Below, one piece after another: positions 1 through 12,743 of a stretch of 64,000 nt of DNA. Every line of letters starts with the position of its first letter. Position 1 is the first letter of the stretch. The DNA is from Quercus robur (taxonomy: Eukaryota > Streptophyta > Magnoliopsida > Fagales > Fagaceae), in assembly GCF_932294415.1 (NCBI RefSeq), contig NC_065536.1:52464354-52528353 (forward strand), read 5' to 3'. The notes beneath the pieces were generated by a model. The model worked only from the letters and a program-made list of their open reading frames with translations, was not told the origin of the DNA and made no database searches. The translations under genes were made by a program, and so were the position numbers.

Positions 1-2395
1 TACGAGAGAACTGCAGATTGAAGTGAAGAACAATCTATTGGAACTTATCTCTGTTCCTGAGCTTGAGAAGTTGAACCATACTTTGTCTTTAGAAATGAGA
101 GAGACTGATGGAGATGCCACAGTTGAGCAGCAACAAAGGCTTGATGGCAACAAACATGTTGATGCTGCAAATAAGTTGTTATTGGCAACTAGAAAATTTC
201 AATCTCTGGTTAAACAGTTTGATAGCACAAGTAATGTGGCAGCCGCTACAGTTGAAGAATTGCAAAATAAATTGAAACAAAGTAGAATAAGTCTTGAAAA
301 TGCTATTGAAGAAAGGGATCTAAACCAAGATAGAGTTTCCAAGCTAGAGAGTGAGGTAGAAGAATTGCAAACTTCATGCAGTGAGCTGAGGCTTAAACTA
401 AATGATTCTCATTCCAAAGAGGAAAAGTTAAAGGAAAGAGAGGCAGAAATTTCCTCGCTGTCCAATACTTTGTTAATGAAAGAAAAAGGTAAACATCTTT
501 GATGGGATCTTGCTGCACAAATCTATTTTGGTTGTTATTATTTTTTCATTTTTCTTCTGACTTCTTTGTTCATATTTGTTGTTTCAGAGGCAGAAGACTC
601 CCTTCTGTCAGCATCCCAAGTGAAAACACTCCTTGACAAAGTTGGAGGGATTGAAATCCCTATGGCAGAGTCAGAAGTTGGAGACCTGGTGCCCCATAAT
701 TCTGCTCATGTAAAGAAGCTCTTTTACATTATTGATACTGTTACTGAGTTGCAGCAGCAAGTGAGGTTATTGTCTCATGACAAAGAAGAGCTGCAATCAA
801 CAATTACAACACAGATTCTGGAAATTGAGCATCTGAAGGAGGAAGTTGAGGAACTTGTCAGGGACAGACAAGATTCCGAAAAAGTGAAGGATGAACTGTC
901 TGAGCTCACTTTTGGTTTGGAGAAAATTATAGGTATTTTAGGAGGTGAATTGTTTGACCAAAAATCTGCTGGTGTCAAGGGACTTCTGTCAGTATTAGAA
1001 AAGCAGGTTGTGACCATGCCTTTGGAATTGGAAAATTCAAAATCAAAAGCTCAGGAGCTTGGCACAAAGTTGTCTGCAAGCCAAAAGGTTGTGGATGAAT
1101 TGTCAATCAAAGTTAAAGTTCTTGAAGACTCACTTCAAGATAGGAGTGCTCAGACAGAGATTGTTCAGGAAAGGAGCATCTTTGAAGCTCCCTCATTGCC
1201 TACAGGGTCCGAGATATCTGAAATTGAAGATGCGGTAATTATTGAATTACATGATTTTTTAATATAATTTTCTTCATGCATGATTTTTTTGTTTCTCTGA
1301 ACAAAGTTTTCACGGATAAATATTAAGCAAACTGTGTTGGTTTTTGGATCTCAAAAGACCTTAGGTTCAGGTCTTGCAGATGTTCCAGTAAGACAATTTT
1401 TGTTTCTCTGAACAAAGTTTTCACGGATAAATATTAAGCAAACTGTGTTGGTTTTTGGATCTCAAAAGACCTTAGGTTCAGGTCTTGCAGATGTTCCAGT
1501 AAGACAAATTAGATTAATTAATATATTCTATATATATATCTGTACTGCCTATAGAGTGTCGTTTTTTGGTGATCTATGTGGCCAACCTAATTGTTAAAAC
1601 TTTCCATTGGAAAAGTTAAAGCTTTCTTCAATCCTTTTTCTTGTTCTCTCTTCCCTAATGAATTTCAAAACTTAAGTTGGATATTGAAAAAAGAAAGATG
1701 TAGTTCAGGCAAAGGAGTAATGATATGTAACACAATTTGGGTAGACTTGCTGTTAGGTGACTCAAAATTGTCCTCTCCAAATAATAGAGAAGATGCGTGT
1801 ATAAAGCATTTCTTGCCATATGCAGGGCTCACTTGGGCAGACTACAAAATCTCCTGTCCCGCCAGCCACTGTTGCAAGAACTGTGCGAAAGGGTTCGGCT
1901 GAGCATCTCGCAATCAATGTTGATGTGGAATCTGAACGTTTGATCAACAATGAGGGAAGTGATGAGGACAAAGGTTTGCATTCTATCTCATCTTCATCCA
2001 AATATTCAGTTTAGAAAGCTCAGGTAATTGACGTATGTTTTTTTCTCTTATCCAGGTCATGTATTCAAGTCTCTGAACACGTCAGGTCTCATTCCAAAAC
2101 AAGGAAAGTTGATTGCAGATCGAGTTGATGGAATCTGGTAACATGCCATATCATCTGCTTTAGTTTATGTTTCAATTACTGTATTGAAATTTGGAACCTA
2201 ATCTACTAACTGGCGAATAAAGTCATAACTGAGTTGGATTATGTTCTATATACAGACTCGATACTAAGTTTCTTTTTAATCTGTACATGCAGGGTATCCG
2301 GTGGTCGACTTTTGATGAGTCGTCCCCAAGCAAGGCTAGGCCTTATTGCCTATTCACTCTTATTGCATATATGGCTGTTGGCAACGATTTTGTGA
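1..2395 (+). CDS. TNO1: TNO1-like TGN long coiled-coil protein, 3' part
   Basis: Exons read as <2-488, 588-1234, 1826-1973, 2056-2137 and 2293-2395, all GT-AG with matching phases; the 5' part lies outside the window. The product is a long heptad-rich coiled coil with Leu/Glu/Lys-rich segments such as EELQNKLKQ and EHLKEEVEEL. A short linker follows (TVRKGSAEHLAINVD), then the conserved block HVFKSLNTSGLIPKQGK and a C-terminal membrane anchor (LGLIAYSLLLHIWLL) ending a few residues before the stop. This tail pattern is that of Arabidopsis TNO1, a trans-Golgi network tether that interacts with the syntaxin SYP41 and supports vacuolar trafficking. The family and tail-anchor topology are from knowledge; the exon chain is seen directly. 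Intron 2 carries a 111-bp tandem duplication. Confidence 0.85.
1286..1507. repeat. 111-bp perfect tandem duplication in TNO1 intron
   Basis: Two adjacent copies (1286-1396 and 1397-1507) look identical by eye and start in a T-run before GTTTCTCTG. They lie in the intron between exons ending 1234 and starting 1826, so the protein is not affected. Identity implies a recent event or an assembly duplication. Confidence 0.9.
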
Positions 2396-3597
2396 CGAAT
2401 TCTTTGATCATCTGTTCTCTGGATCATACCGCAACAATATTCTTAGTCTGCAAGTTGTATCATAGATAAATAACATTTCTATTTTTTTTCCCATTCTTTT
2501 ATGGTCACGGTGGTTAACATGTTCATATTTTACATATCACCATATTGATTCTCTGAAATCATATTTTTTTAGGGGTTCAGGGAATACATGCCTCTCTGCT
2601 TTTAGAGAGATGTATCACTTTAGTTACTTAATAAGTCTTTTGTCCTGTTGGAATTTTGAGCTATAGTTTCAAGTTTGGTAGATAAACATGAAATGTAAGT
2701 GGTGACACACCATTTGTTCTAGACTTCTAGTATCTCTGTGTTAACTATGCGGACTTTGAGGATTGGTGCTGAGACTGAGAATGATCTTCATTGAAATCGG
2801 AAATTATTTCTGAAATATTTTAATTATCTACAACTTATTGTTGAGCAAATTAAAACTCATAGTTATCCAATTTAATTCCAATAAGCACCGAGAGATATTT
2901 GAATCTCAATTTTGCCTATCTGGACTAAATTCTGAATACAAATATTAACTTGTACTAAGTTATTAATTCAAGAATTGTAAACCAAAAAAAAAAAAAAAAA
3001 CCTACAAAATTAAATATCTATTTATATTACAGGAGTTAATTTCTTCTTAAGGGTTTTTTTTTTATATAAATAAAATTGGATTTAATACGTATTAGTCATA
3101 TCTACTTTTTTTTCTTTTTTCCTTTTTCCCTTGAAACGTATGGAGTGGACGAGGATTATTCAAAAATAACCATTTAATTTTTTTTTAATTAAAAAAATAG
3201 AGGATTGAGATTGAGAGAAGCTTTCTCCTCGTTTGGTCCTTGAATATTCTGAATTTCCAAAACTATCCCCCAAATGGCCACGTGGCGATAGCTGAAAATT
3301 TAGACAGAGAGTAAACAAACGGTTGGGAAGAGTTGAACTCTCAGTAGTTCAATGTTCTCAGTTCTTACTTTCTCAGCCTCAGAGAATTTGAACATCTTTC
3401 TTCTGCTTTTCCCAGCAAAACTCAAATAAGGTTTGGTTTTCTCTGAATTCCAGTTGCTTTACCAAAAAAAATATAGAGCTTACTTTCTTTACCCATTTCT
3501 TTTCTCTTTATAATTGAAGTAGTAGTTGGAATTTAACAGACATCCAAAGTGAAGTGCACCCATTTGGATTTTGAAGCTGCTATCTTTTTATATATAT
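2396..3597. other. TNO1 3' UTR, intergenic DNA and CPBP gene promoter/5' UTR
   Basis: AT-rich sequence with no coding potential. The last few hundred bases before 3598 are CT-rich leader-like sequence, consistent with the promoter and 5' UTR of the next gene. A long A-run lies near 2983-3000. Confidence 0.5.
3279..3284. promoter_or_regulatory. G-box/ABRE-like CACGTG (CACGTGGC)
   Basis: The palindrome CACGTG within CCACGTGGC lies about 315 bp upstream of the CPBP gene start, where bZIP/bHLH sites are expected. It could mediate ABA or light response. This is a motif match only, with no functional evidence. Confidence 0.4.
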
Positions 3598-6500
3598 ATG
3601 GGTTTGCTCACTATAAACTGTTGGTGGACCAGAACAAACAATTTCTCTACAACCCTCTTTCCTTACAGAGCATCTACCTTCATGGGTTAGTTTTTTCAAA
3701 CCCCCTTTAATTTATTTCTCTCTCTCTTTATGTTTTGCTAAGTTTATATTTCACAAACACACATATATTTATATATAAAGAACAGTTATTTGTATGTTAT
3801 TCTTAAACATTTCCATTAAGGCAGATAGGGGGTTGTGCGTTGATCATTCGTTTTGGTTCATGCATATAAGAGTTGGGTCAGACATTGCTCCTTATAAAGC
3901 CTTATTTAGTGCTGGTGTTTAATTTCCCAAATGTTGTGGTTGCAGCACAATGATAGTGATATTTTGTTGGTCCTATATATGGACCTGGGATGTTATTATG
4001 TAGGCTTGCAAATATGGGAGGGGATTTCTGAGACTTGGGTCTTAAGTCTTGACTGTGTATTAGGAAGAAATTACTTTATAATAGCACAGAGGGATCGAAT
4101 CAAATGAGGAAGGGACAAGAACTAGTCCTCGTTTAGGCTTTGTACTACAAATAATGGAATATTTCATAATTTCATCTGTTTTTTTTTCTTGGTTGCTTTA
4201 TATTATGAAGTACAATAACAATGCAACCTCAAGATGCTATTCTATTTTGAAATTCTACACTAACATTACAATCTTAATAGCAAGCTGCCCCATCTAACAG
4301 CATTGACATATTCCTAGCTGAGAAGCTCTATTTTTAGTCTTGCAGTATTTCATTTTCCATTGACAATGTACTTGTTATTTGTTAAATGCTTAATTTTTGT
4401 ATGACTGTCCAAATGTGATTAGGCGGGAAGTTTATTCACCTCTATGATGCGGAACAGGTTGTACTTTCTACATTGCACAGTGTAATATTCTCTTCTTTTT
4501 AGCAATTTGATGTTAAATCTGAGAAAAATTGCAGAACTTTTGTTTTTCTATCATCTCACACTAATATAATTCTTTTTGCAGGGTTTTAGATTTGATACAA
4601 GGGCTTTTGCAAGCCGGAATTCAGTGAAGAAATTGAGAAGAAATAGACAACCACCTGAAATTGTAGCAGATATTCCTCCCACAAAAGATGATTATGTTCA
4701 AGATGAAAACTCAGCTTCCTCTTTTGAAAATTCAGTTGATCAGAATTCTACAATAAAGCCTTCCAGGAGTACTGTGCTTCAGGCATGTACCATCACTTCT
4801 GGATTAATAGCGGCTTTGGGTATAATACTTCGTCAGGTATGCTTACTCTCATGCATCACTACCTTGGCATTCTACTCTATTTTTGCCTAAGAGTGATATT
4901 TCTGGGATTGTAAGAAGCCACCTAGTCATACTCATGTCATTTCCGCTCCGTTTTGGTTTCTCATTGTGTTATTTGAATTAAACGCTTCCTCCTTTTTTAC
5001 CTTGTGGATTCTTCCTTTTTTTCTGTTTAGATTGAATCACTACTTAAGAGTGGAATCAAAATTGTGAGACAATTTCAGAAGTTTGAATTAGGAATATTTT
5101 ATTTTATGATGATGTAAATGCGCTACACCCAGTTCCCCCTTTCTTTATCCTCTTGTTTGTGACAAACAATGCATCCTTGTATCCACTTATAACGTGCGAG
5201 TAATGTTCTGTCATATTGTTAAATAGCAATCAGTGCCATAGGACTTTTTTTCTATTTAATATCAATATTTTATGTTCACGCCAAACACCAGTCATAAAAC
5301 TTTGTTACTTAATGTTCTTGATTTTAGTCAGGACATGTCACTTTGGAGTAAAGGAGAATTCTCAATTTCACTATAATAAAAATTAAAAAATTTCATGGGC
5401 AACATTATGTTTGGTCAATCATCTGGATCTTAATTTTGTTCTCTAATTGCTATTTGCAGGTATCCCATGTTGCATCAGTGGAAGGATTGCCAATCCTTGA
5501 CTGCTCCGCAGAAGTATCATGTATAAATTTTGTGTTCACTTCTTATTGCAAAATTTTCATTGACTTTTTTTATTGTTCTCCCTTTTCAGATTCAACATCC
5601 TGCTTCTTTCCGCAGAATGCAAAAGAGACATTTTCTTTGAAAATAACTTTTTGGAAAACTGAGCAGACAGGATAGTGAAAATCATCTAAAATGAATAGTT
5701 GTCCTAAAAGGCTAAAACATGATTAACATTTCTGGGAAGCAGCCCATCAGCCAATGGCAGTGGAATAGCAGACACCAAATGCAAATCAAATTATTGGTTT
5801 TGTTTTTCTAGATTTTGAAAGCTCAATTGTACTTTCTCGTGGATATGAAATATAATTTTGGGTTTTGATTTTCAAAAAAGATGTTACTAGAATAATCAAA
5901 ATTTGCTCATTTTTCAAATCTGCAAAAAGGATTAGAAATCTATTGAAATATAGAATATGCTGATGCTTTATTAAAATAATTTTCCTGATAATTATATAAT
6001 GTGGAGAATGTCATTCTAATATGGAATCATCTTTCCAATATTCTATATTTTATTTTTATACAACCTTTTTGCCTCTTATGTTGTAGACTGGAATTGGGCA
6101 TTTCATTACTTAAAAGAGTGTCATGTTTTCCCCATGTACAGTTGGTTTTGAGATGTGGCATCTTGAGTTGATTACAGGAATAGTTGTATTGATATCATCA
6201 AGCCGATATCTACTACTGAAGACATGGCCAGATTTTGCTGAGTCTAGTGAAGCAGCCAATCAGCAGGTAGCTGTACTGATTTTCCTAACTGTCTCTAGAG
6301 GGACTCGTACATATCATTTAATTTTTGTAATGAATTAACATCTCTACAACTGTCAGCATAGCTAGAATTATATATTGGATGGTTGAGAAAAGTACACCCC
6401 CCCCACCCTCTCCCCCCCCCCCCCCCCCCCCCAACAAAACCCTTATCTCCCCCAAAAAAAGAAAAAGAAGTCACTGCTCCAGTTGAGTTGATATTGTACC

Positions 6501-7533
6501 AATCCTTAGCTGCTTTGACGAATTCCAACAACATCCTATATTTGATGCAGGTCCTTGCTTCACTTCAGATTTTGGATTACATAATTGTTGCATTCCTGCC
6601 TGGTATTAGTGAGGTAATAAGCAAAGAAAAATGTTTTTATCATTTGTGTGTGTGTGTGTGTTTTTGTTTTTAATTATAGTTCTATTAAGAGTGCATTGTT
6701 ACATATGCTGGTTCATGGTTGACTAGGAATTGCTTTTCCGTGGTGCATTGCTACCACTTTTTGGATTCAATTGGAAGAGTGTCTTTTTGGTTGCCGCTAT
6801 TTTTGGTGTTCTACACGTCGGCAGTGGCCGAAAGTATTCCTTTGCTCTCTGGTATTCATCTTCTTGACATGATAAAGATTTCATTTTCTCCAAATTAATT
6901 TATGAATCAATTGCATTGACTCTCTACTTTACCTTATTTAAATTAAGAGTAGGCATATATCCTCTTCATTTAGTCCCTACTAATATTTAGTATGCCCTTC
7001 TTGCTGCATCTTCTACTTTCCATTCTCTGATAGCTCTAACTTTCAAAGCAAATGTGATGCCTTCACTGGTCCATTTAAGGCAGAAATTAAACATTGAGTA
7101 GTTATCCATCATCTTATAAGTGAACAGCTCTAACAGCCTTTGGACATCCAGCCATGGATTATATTTTATAGTTAGTGTTTTGCAAATAGAATTCATATTA
7201 GGAGACCTAGTGTTCAAATCCTCCCTCCCCATTGTTGTCGAATTATTTATAAAAATAAAATTATAAATTATAAATAAAAAAATCAGAAGAAGTTTGGATT
7301 GTATTGTTTGATGTCCTATGGAATAATCTTCAAACTATTCAGGCACTGTGGGCTCCAATTAATCAGGATTTTGGTGTTTGACATGTTTCAGGGCAACTTT
7401 TGTTGGGCTTGTGTATGGTTATGCCACAATTATGTCTTCTAGCCTTATTGTGCCAATGGCTTCTCACGCGATAAACAATCTGGTTGGAGGGATTTTGTGG
7501 CGATACACCTCAAAATCATCAGAGAAGTTATAA
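3598..7533 (+). CDS. CPBP family (CAAX protease/bacteriocin-processing type) membrane protein
   Basis: Eight exons: 3598-3685, 4423-4457, 4582-4836, 5460-5520, 6142-6266, 6551-6613, 6727-6851, 7392-7533, giving about 297 residues. Phases agree at every junction. The N-terminus is rich in Ser/Thr/Arg and poor in acids, so it resembles an organelle transit peptide (inference). Several hydrophobic segments follow. The three CPBP/ABI signature motifs are intact: EELLFR at residues 209-214 (EExxxR), FGVLH at 235-239 (FxxxH) and HAINN at 276-280 (HxxxN). These are the catalytic Glu/His/Asn residues of this intramembrane metalloprotease-like family, so activity is plausible. Plant members are mostly plastid proteins of poorly known substrate. 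The 35-bp exon 2 is assigned from splice sites and phase alone and is the least certain part. Confidence 0.85.
6397..6432. repeat. Poly-C tract in CPBP gene intron 5
   Basis: C8 and then a run of about 21 C, separated by ACCCTCT. It lies between exons 6142-6266 and 6551-6613. Other C/G homopolymers occur in this window at 16072, 18705, 20081, 24515, 44380 and 44773. Confidence 0.9.
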
Positions 7534-8801
7534 GACAATTACAATCTGCCTCATTTTCAGTTGTTAGGGAAAAAATAATAATAATAATAAAAAATTAAAA
7601 AAAAAAAAAAAAAATGTTCTTCAAAACTGGTCAATGGTGTATCCCTGTCTAGTTTGGTGTAAATATGTGGTGTGGTATACATGACTTTGTCACCCACTTG
7701 TGCTGTAAATTCTTGTAGAACCATCTTAGTCTAGAAGGCGGGTGGTTAATGCAACAATATTAAGGCTATTATTACAGAACTCGCCCTAACTTTACTACTA
7801 GGAAACAATATATCACATTTTTATTCTTGAAGTTGGAACTTTTTTCTTTTTTTTTAGGTTCAATTCCTTCAAATTGGAATAGAGCAATTTTTTAAGGATC
7901 ATTAAATCTATGCAGTCGGTCGTGGAATTCTATCTCCTACCATTTTCCCTAAAATGAAACTTTTATTCATTCAAACTAAATTAAGATCACTCAATTTACC
8001 CCGTGAACACCTTAAATTTAAATGACAACGTTTTCCTCTAAATTAGTTTGGAGAATCTTTTTCAACACATTATTTGGCAATCCATAAAACTATCTATGCA
8101 TATTCTTTAAACAAGTCACATGAATCATTAATAGGTTATGTGTTAAATAGTAGACAATGAATAATGGTTCTATTAATCACCATGTAGTGAATTGAAAGAA
8201 TTTTCCTCCAAAATGATTTGAAGGTAAACTTTTTTTCATATTTAGAAATGCACAAAATTATGTTTTATTTTTATTATAGATATGAAATATTTAAATTTGT
8301 GGAATCCACTTCATGATGATCATTCTTTTTCATCAAGGAACTGTTTGGTTTTTGATGTAGACGGTATTGGAATTTTAAGTCCCTTTATGTTTGTAAGTTT
8401 TTAAAAGAATGAAAATGCTAAAAATACTACAAATTTTCTACATAATCTTTACAAACTGATATAATAATGAATTTGATTGATAGATGTCAACAACATATAT
8501 AATTATATATGAATGTTAGAATCACTTTTTATTTTTTCTTATTAGTGTATCACATTAATTTATAAAGGTTATATAGTAAAATTTGTAATACCCCAAACCA
8601 ATTTCACTCTTAAAAAAATGGAAAGGAATAAAATGAATAACTCATAAAAGAATTGAATTGAATGGAATATAACCTAATGTATTTTCTCTAATGTGTTTTG
8701 ATGTTTATAAAAGATGGGGTAGGAAAGAAATATTTATCAATAAAAATTTATATATATTAATTGCATTCATTTTTTTATTTTTATTTTATCCTTTCCAAAG
8801 T

Positions 8802-9056
8802 AGGGATGTAATTGGTATTTCATCTCCCTTTCATTAATATTTTTTTAAGAGGGAAATCTCCCTTTCATCAAGGAGTGAATGTTCTAAAAAATGGGAGGAA
8901 TATTTCCTGGGGAATGGAATGTTCTTAACAATTCCTAATGAGTCATGACCAATCCCTTACTCCATTCCATTACTTTCAAGTATTAAACTTCTAAATAGGA
9001 AAGTTAATGAAATATTCTTAAAACATTCCTTTCCATAATTTCAACCATTACATCCC
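8802..9056. mobile_element. Small inverted-repeat element (MITE-like)
   Basis: The ends read AGGGATGTAATTGGT and, in inverted orientation, ACCATTACATCCC, giving about 14 bp of terminal inverted repeat around a 255-bp AT-rich interior. No clear target duplication was found, so the class is unassigned. Confidence 0.4.
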
Positions 9057-9203
9057 TTTATTTTCTCCCATCCCAAAATGAAAGTAAGTTGACTTATTCT
9101 TTTATGTAGAACTTTTTAACACCACATTTAAAAAAAAGAAAAAATACAACTTACTCAAACTCTAGTTTATTATCAAGTGTACTTGGCTAAGTGTTTTTCT
9201 TAA

Positions 9204-9598
9204 GACAAAGTTTAGCTATAAAATAGATTGTAGTTTTAAACTATAACTTTACTCAAAATATTTTTATTAAAAGATGAATTTTAACAAATCCACCACTAGA
9301 TTACATTTTCTTCTTATATCCTCTATACTTGAAATTTTTTTAGAAAATTAAAAATCAATAGCTATGTCATCAAAAAATTATTTAAATTGCAAGTTTTTGT
9401 AGTTTAAAATTATGCATAAAATATAAGTTTGTAAATCATATAGTAAACAATATCCGATTGATACAAAATTTGACATGTGTATTGAGAGTGTAAAGAACAT
9501 ACAATTCAATGGTTAGATTTTCAAAATATGTAATAATGTTTATTTTATTGAGTAAAGTTGTAAATTTAGGCTACAACTAATTTTGTAGCTAATTTTTT
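9204..9598 (-). mobile_element. MITE family M1, copy A
   Basis: About 395 bp with imperfect ~45-bp terminal inverted repeats (left AAGTTTAGCTATAAAATAG, right ending AATTTTGTAGCTAAT). The interior matches, in opposite orientation, the elements at 26274-26675 and 34296-34712, and a remnant at 63041-63325 in the same orientation. It is non-coding. Confidence 0.6.
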
Positions 9599-10554
9599 TC
9601 ATTTTTCTTAACTTATTTGGGTAGGTATAGCACTAAAGCTTTTTTAAAACCTCAATTTTCTTCTAGATACATCTGTATTTTTGTTCAATTTTCATCTTTT
9701 AAGCAAAATAAAATAAAAACTGTACCAAATCTAGAACAAAGAATCCCAAGTATGGTTTTAGCCAACTTAGCCTACTAGAAAAAAAAAAAAGGAAGAAACA
9801 ATTCAAACAATTTCAAATATCAAAACCTTAACTGACTTATTTGGTCATGAAAATCTTGCTAACATGCTATACTAAGTTACTAACAACTGATCACAGGGAA
9901 CAATGACAACTTAGCAATTTACATTCGGGTTTCTCAAAAATTCAATTGGGGTATTCTTTTGTTGTTATTAATTTATTATTAGCATTATTATTTCAACCTT
10001 GACAACTAAAACTTGTCTTTCTTATTTTTAAGGCTAAAATGAAAATTTATCCTCTAAGTTTTAAACAGAATTCATTTAAGTCCTTTAAGTTTGTTTTCGT
10101 TCATTTTAGTGCTCTAAGTTTATTCAATTATGACATCTCCGTTAACTTTCGTTAATTTTTAAAATAAAATTAAAATTATGGGAAAATATTAATTGATTAA
10201 ATTTGAAACTTATAAGATTGTAATAAAAAAACAAAGTTAGAAAATTAAAAAGGTGAATTTTGCAAAAAAATTTCTTTTTCTTTTTTGGGATAACCTAGTC
10301 TTACTCTTTCATCAGTAAAACAAGGAAACAAATTTATTGTCCCCGCGTTTGAGACGAGTGCAATTCGTAAAGAAAAACTGAAAATCGTTTGGTCTCCTCC
10401 AAATATAAAAGTTGCATTTCCTGTTACCAATATTTCATCAGAATCGAAAGTACCCTTCTTCATTTTCATTTTTATCATAATTTCTCAAACCCCAAAATTC
10501 TGGTTTTCCATTTTTTTTTTTGTTGGTTCTTTCATTTCCTTATACAACTCAATC

Positions 10555-10821
10555 ATGTCTTCGGTAAGAAAATATAAAATCCCCGTATTGTTTTTCGTAC
10601 ACATTATTGCTTGTGTTTCATTTCCCATGTGATCATAAGTGGGTTTTGTCGTTTCAATGTTTTTGTTTTGTTTGAATAAACACGTGCATTTTACATGGTT
10701 TGAGATATATCATGAGAATAATAGTGGGTTGGTGACTTGGTGGGGTTTATCATTTGTGGGACATGAGATTCACAAGTAGGGACTTAAAATAATATAATAT
10801 ATTTAAGGTCTATTGTTAATG

Positions 10822-10853
<32 letters not shown>

Positions 10854-11570
10854 CTCTCTTTATTAGACTATTTGGTGATTAGGGTTTATGTTGTTCTTGA
10901 AATATAATGCAATTTTTTTATTTTGATAATTACAATGAGAAAGAAAATATTTGAACTTTGAATATTTCTATTAAAAATACTCATTTATTGTTTTGAGTTT
11001 ATTGCAAGCTTGAGAATAATCACATAAAAATAGAACTAGTGGAGAATTTTAATTTTATTTATATACATTTTTTAGTGGAGGAGGCATATTTGAAATCAAC
11101 AAATGACATTAAGCTATGTGACTCTTGACTTGAAGCTGATTTTTATGTGTTATTATTTCATGAGTTTATTTATTTATTTTTAATGAATAGCAGCAATGAA
11201 TGCATATGTTAAATTTTTTATGGTTTTCTTTGCTTTGTTTGCAGCTCAATAAGGATCGGCCTCTCCCCAAATTCGGAGAATGGGATGTGAACAATCCTGC
11301 CGCAGCCAGCGAATTTACTGTCATATTTGACAAGGTTAGAGATGAGAGGAAGACCGGTGGGACATCTAGTAGTGTGTCACCAAATCCATCGCCAAAATAT
11401 ACAGCCAGTGATAAATACAGCCATTCCTCCAAGTCCAACAACAAGGTATCAATTCATTTCATATCTCTAATCTCTGCCTATTGTTTTTGGTCCTTGGTTT
11501 TATAACTCTCTTGATATTGAACTTGTTATCTACATGTTGAATGCAGAGAAAGTGGTTCTGCCTTTGTTAA
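10555..11570 (+). CDS. NOI/RIN4-like small membrane-associated protein
   Basis: Three exons: 10555-10563 (Met-Ser-Ser), 11245-11445 and 11547-11570, giving 77 residues. Near the N-terminus is LPKFGEWD, the core of the NOI domain and of the cleavage motif (PxFGxW) recognised by the bacterial protease AvrRpt2 in RIN4-type proteins. The second NOI half, FTVIFDKVRDERK, follows. A Ser/Lys-rich linker leads to a C-terminal RKWFCLC, whose two cysteines are likely palmitoylated for plasma-membrane anchoring, as in RIN4. Small NOI proteins are thought to act in immunity and in exocyst-linked trafficking. The 9-bp first exon rests on a good ATG and donor, but no in-frame alternative start was found. 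Confidence 0.85.
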
Positions 11571-12743
11571 GTTGCTCCTTTGGATTCTCTCTCCCCTTGA
11601 AGATCTCAGAGAGACAGGAGACTTTGGCTGGCTATGGTCGTTGGGTACTTGTGTTGGAGAAGAGGGTCGTGACATTGTGGTTGTTAACCTTGCTTTTTAG
11701 TGTCATTTTTTCTTTTTTGGCTATGGTTGTTGGGTACTTGCATTTTATGCATTATAGCTTGTACTCCCGGAGTGTATTGTATATATATATACACATGAGT
11801 TTCCTTTCCTTTCTAAGTGCAAAAAATACCAGTAAATGTCTTACATTCACTTCTCGTGTTTTAAATATGGACCGGACATTATCTTTCATTTAAAAAAGTA
11901 TATGGCTCACATATAAATATAATTATAAATACAATAAAAGTTTGTAACAATTTCATAACAAAGCCCTTAAATCAATTGTAAATAAATTATTTTATGAAAA
12001 GTTTGATATCATTTTCATTAAAAAAAAAAAACCATAAGAAAATTAATTTTTTTCTCTTTTCTACGTAAAAAGTTTTTTAAAATATTTCCTAAATCAAATG
12101 ACATCCATTAACTTTTTCCTTCACAATATTCTCAAATTTAAATTCTACTTTAACTTAATTTAAATATCTAAAACTTCTTTTTAAAATTTTGAACTTTGAC
12201 CTTTACCTTTTCTTAACATCATATAAAATTTTTTTACTTATAGAGTAACCATTACGCCTAGACTCAGCAAATGATCACTAAACCTTAATTATCATGAAAT
12301 TGCAACTGCTAACCAGATAAGTTCGTAGTCTATTCATATTAAGTTTCTTTTCAAAGTGCAAATGCGTAGGTTTGATTAGTTGGGCAAGGGCACGTGCACA
12401 GACTCAAGGTAGTCATAGAATTTAGGGACAGATGAGGCCCACATAAATCTCAAAATTGGGCTACTTTGAAGTTTCCTTTGAACATGAATCACTAATTTTA
12501 ATATAACTTTTGGTCAAATCCGTCACCTCATATTTCCTCCACAGTTAACGTGGAGAAAATGGAAAGTGGACTCCATTGCTTCTACAAGACTATCTTCAAT
12601 GGCCACTACTATGTATAATCAAAACTATGCATATATATATATATATATATACTCTTATTACATTTCTATCTTAATGCTTGAATTACTGAATTATAATTCA
12701 TAGACCCACTTTTTCTACTTCTTTTTATATATGCACAAAAACT
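11571..12743. other. Intergenic region: NOI 3' UTR and RGS1 promoter
   Basis: AT-rich with no coding potential. A TA microsatellite sits at about 12628-12650, close to the RGS1 start. A G-box lies at 12391. Confidence 0.5.
12391..12396. promoter_or_regulatory. G-box CACGTG upstream of RGS1
   Basis: CACGTG within GGGCACGTGCAC, about 350 bp before the RGS1 start codon. It is a candidate bHLH/bZIP site by motif only. Confidence 0.35.

Larger units (their letters stand above)
7534..10554. other. Intergenic AT-rich DNA with MITE-like repeats
   Basis: No gene seen. It holds A/T-runs, a MITE-like inverted-repeat element at 8802-9056 and a second MITE family copy at 9204-9598. The final ~300 bp should include the NOI gene promoter and leader. 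Confidence 0.6.

Noticed and set aside
6383-6673. Proline-rich frame over the poly-C tract
   Set aside because: It arises from the C homopolymer, overlaps true exon 6551-6613 in part, and resembles no protein; the same applies to 44754-45017.
11534-11893. 119-residue ORF after NOI exon 2
   Set aside because: It reads the last NOI exon out of frame and runs on through the 3' UTR; the NOI frame gives the expected RKWFCLC end.
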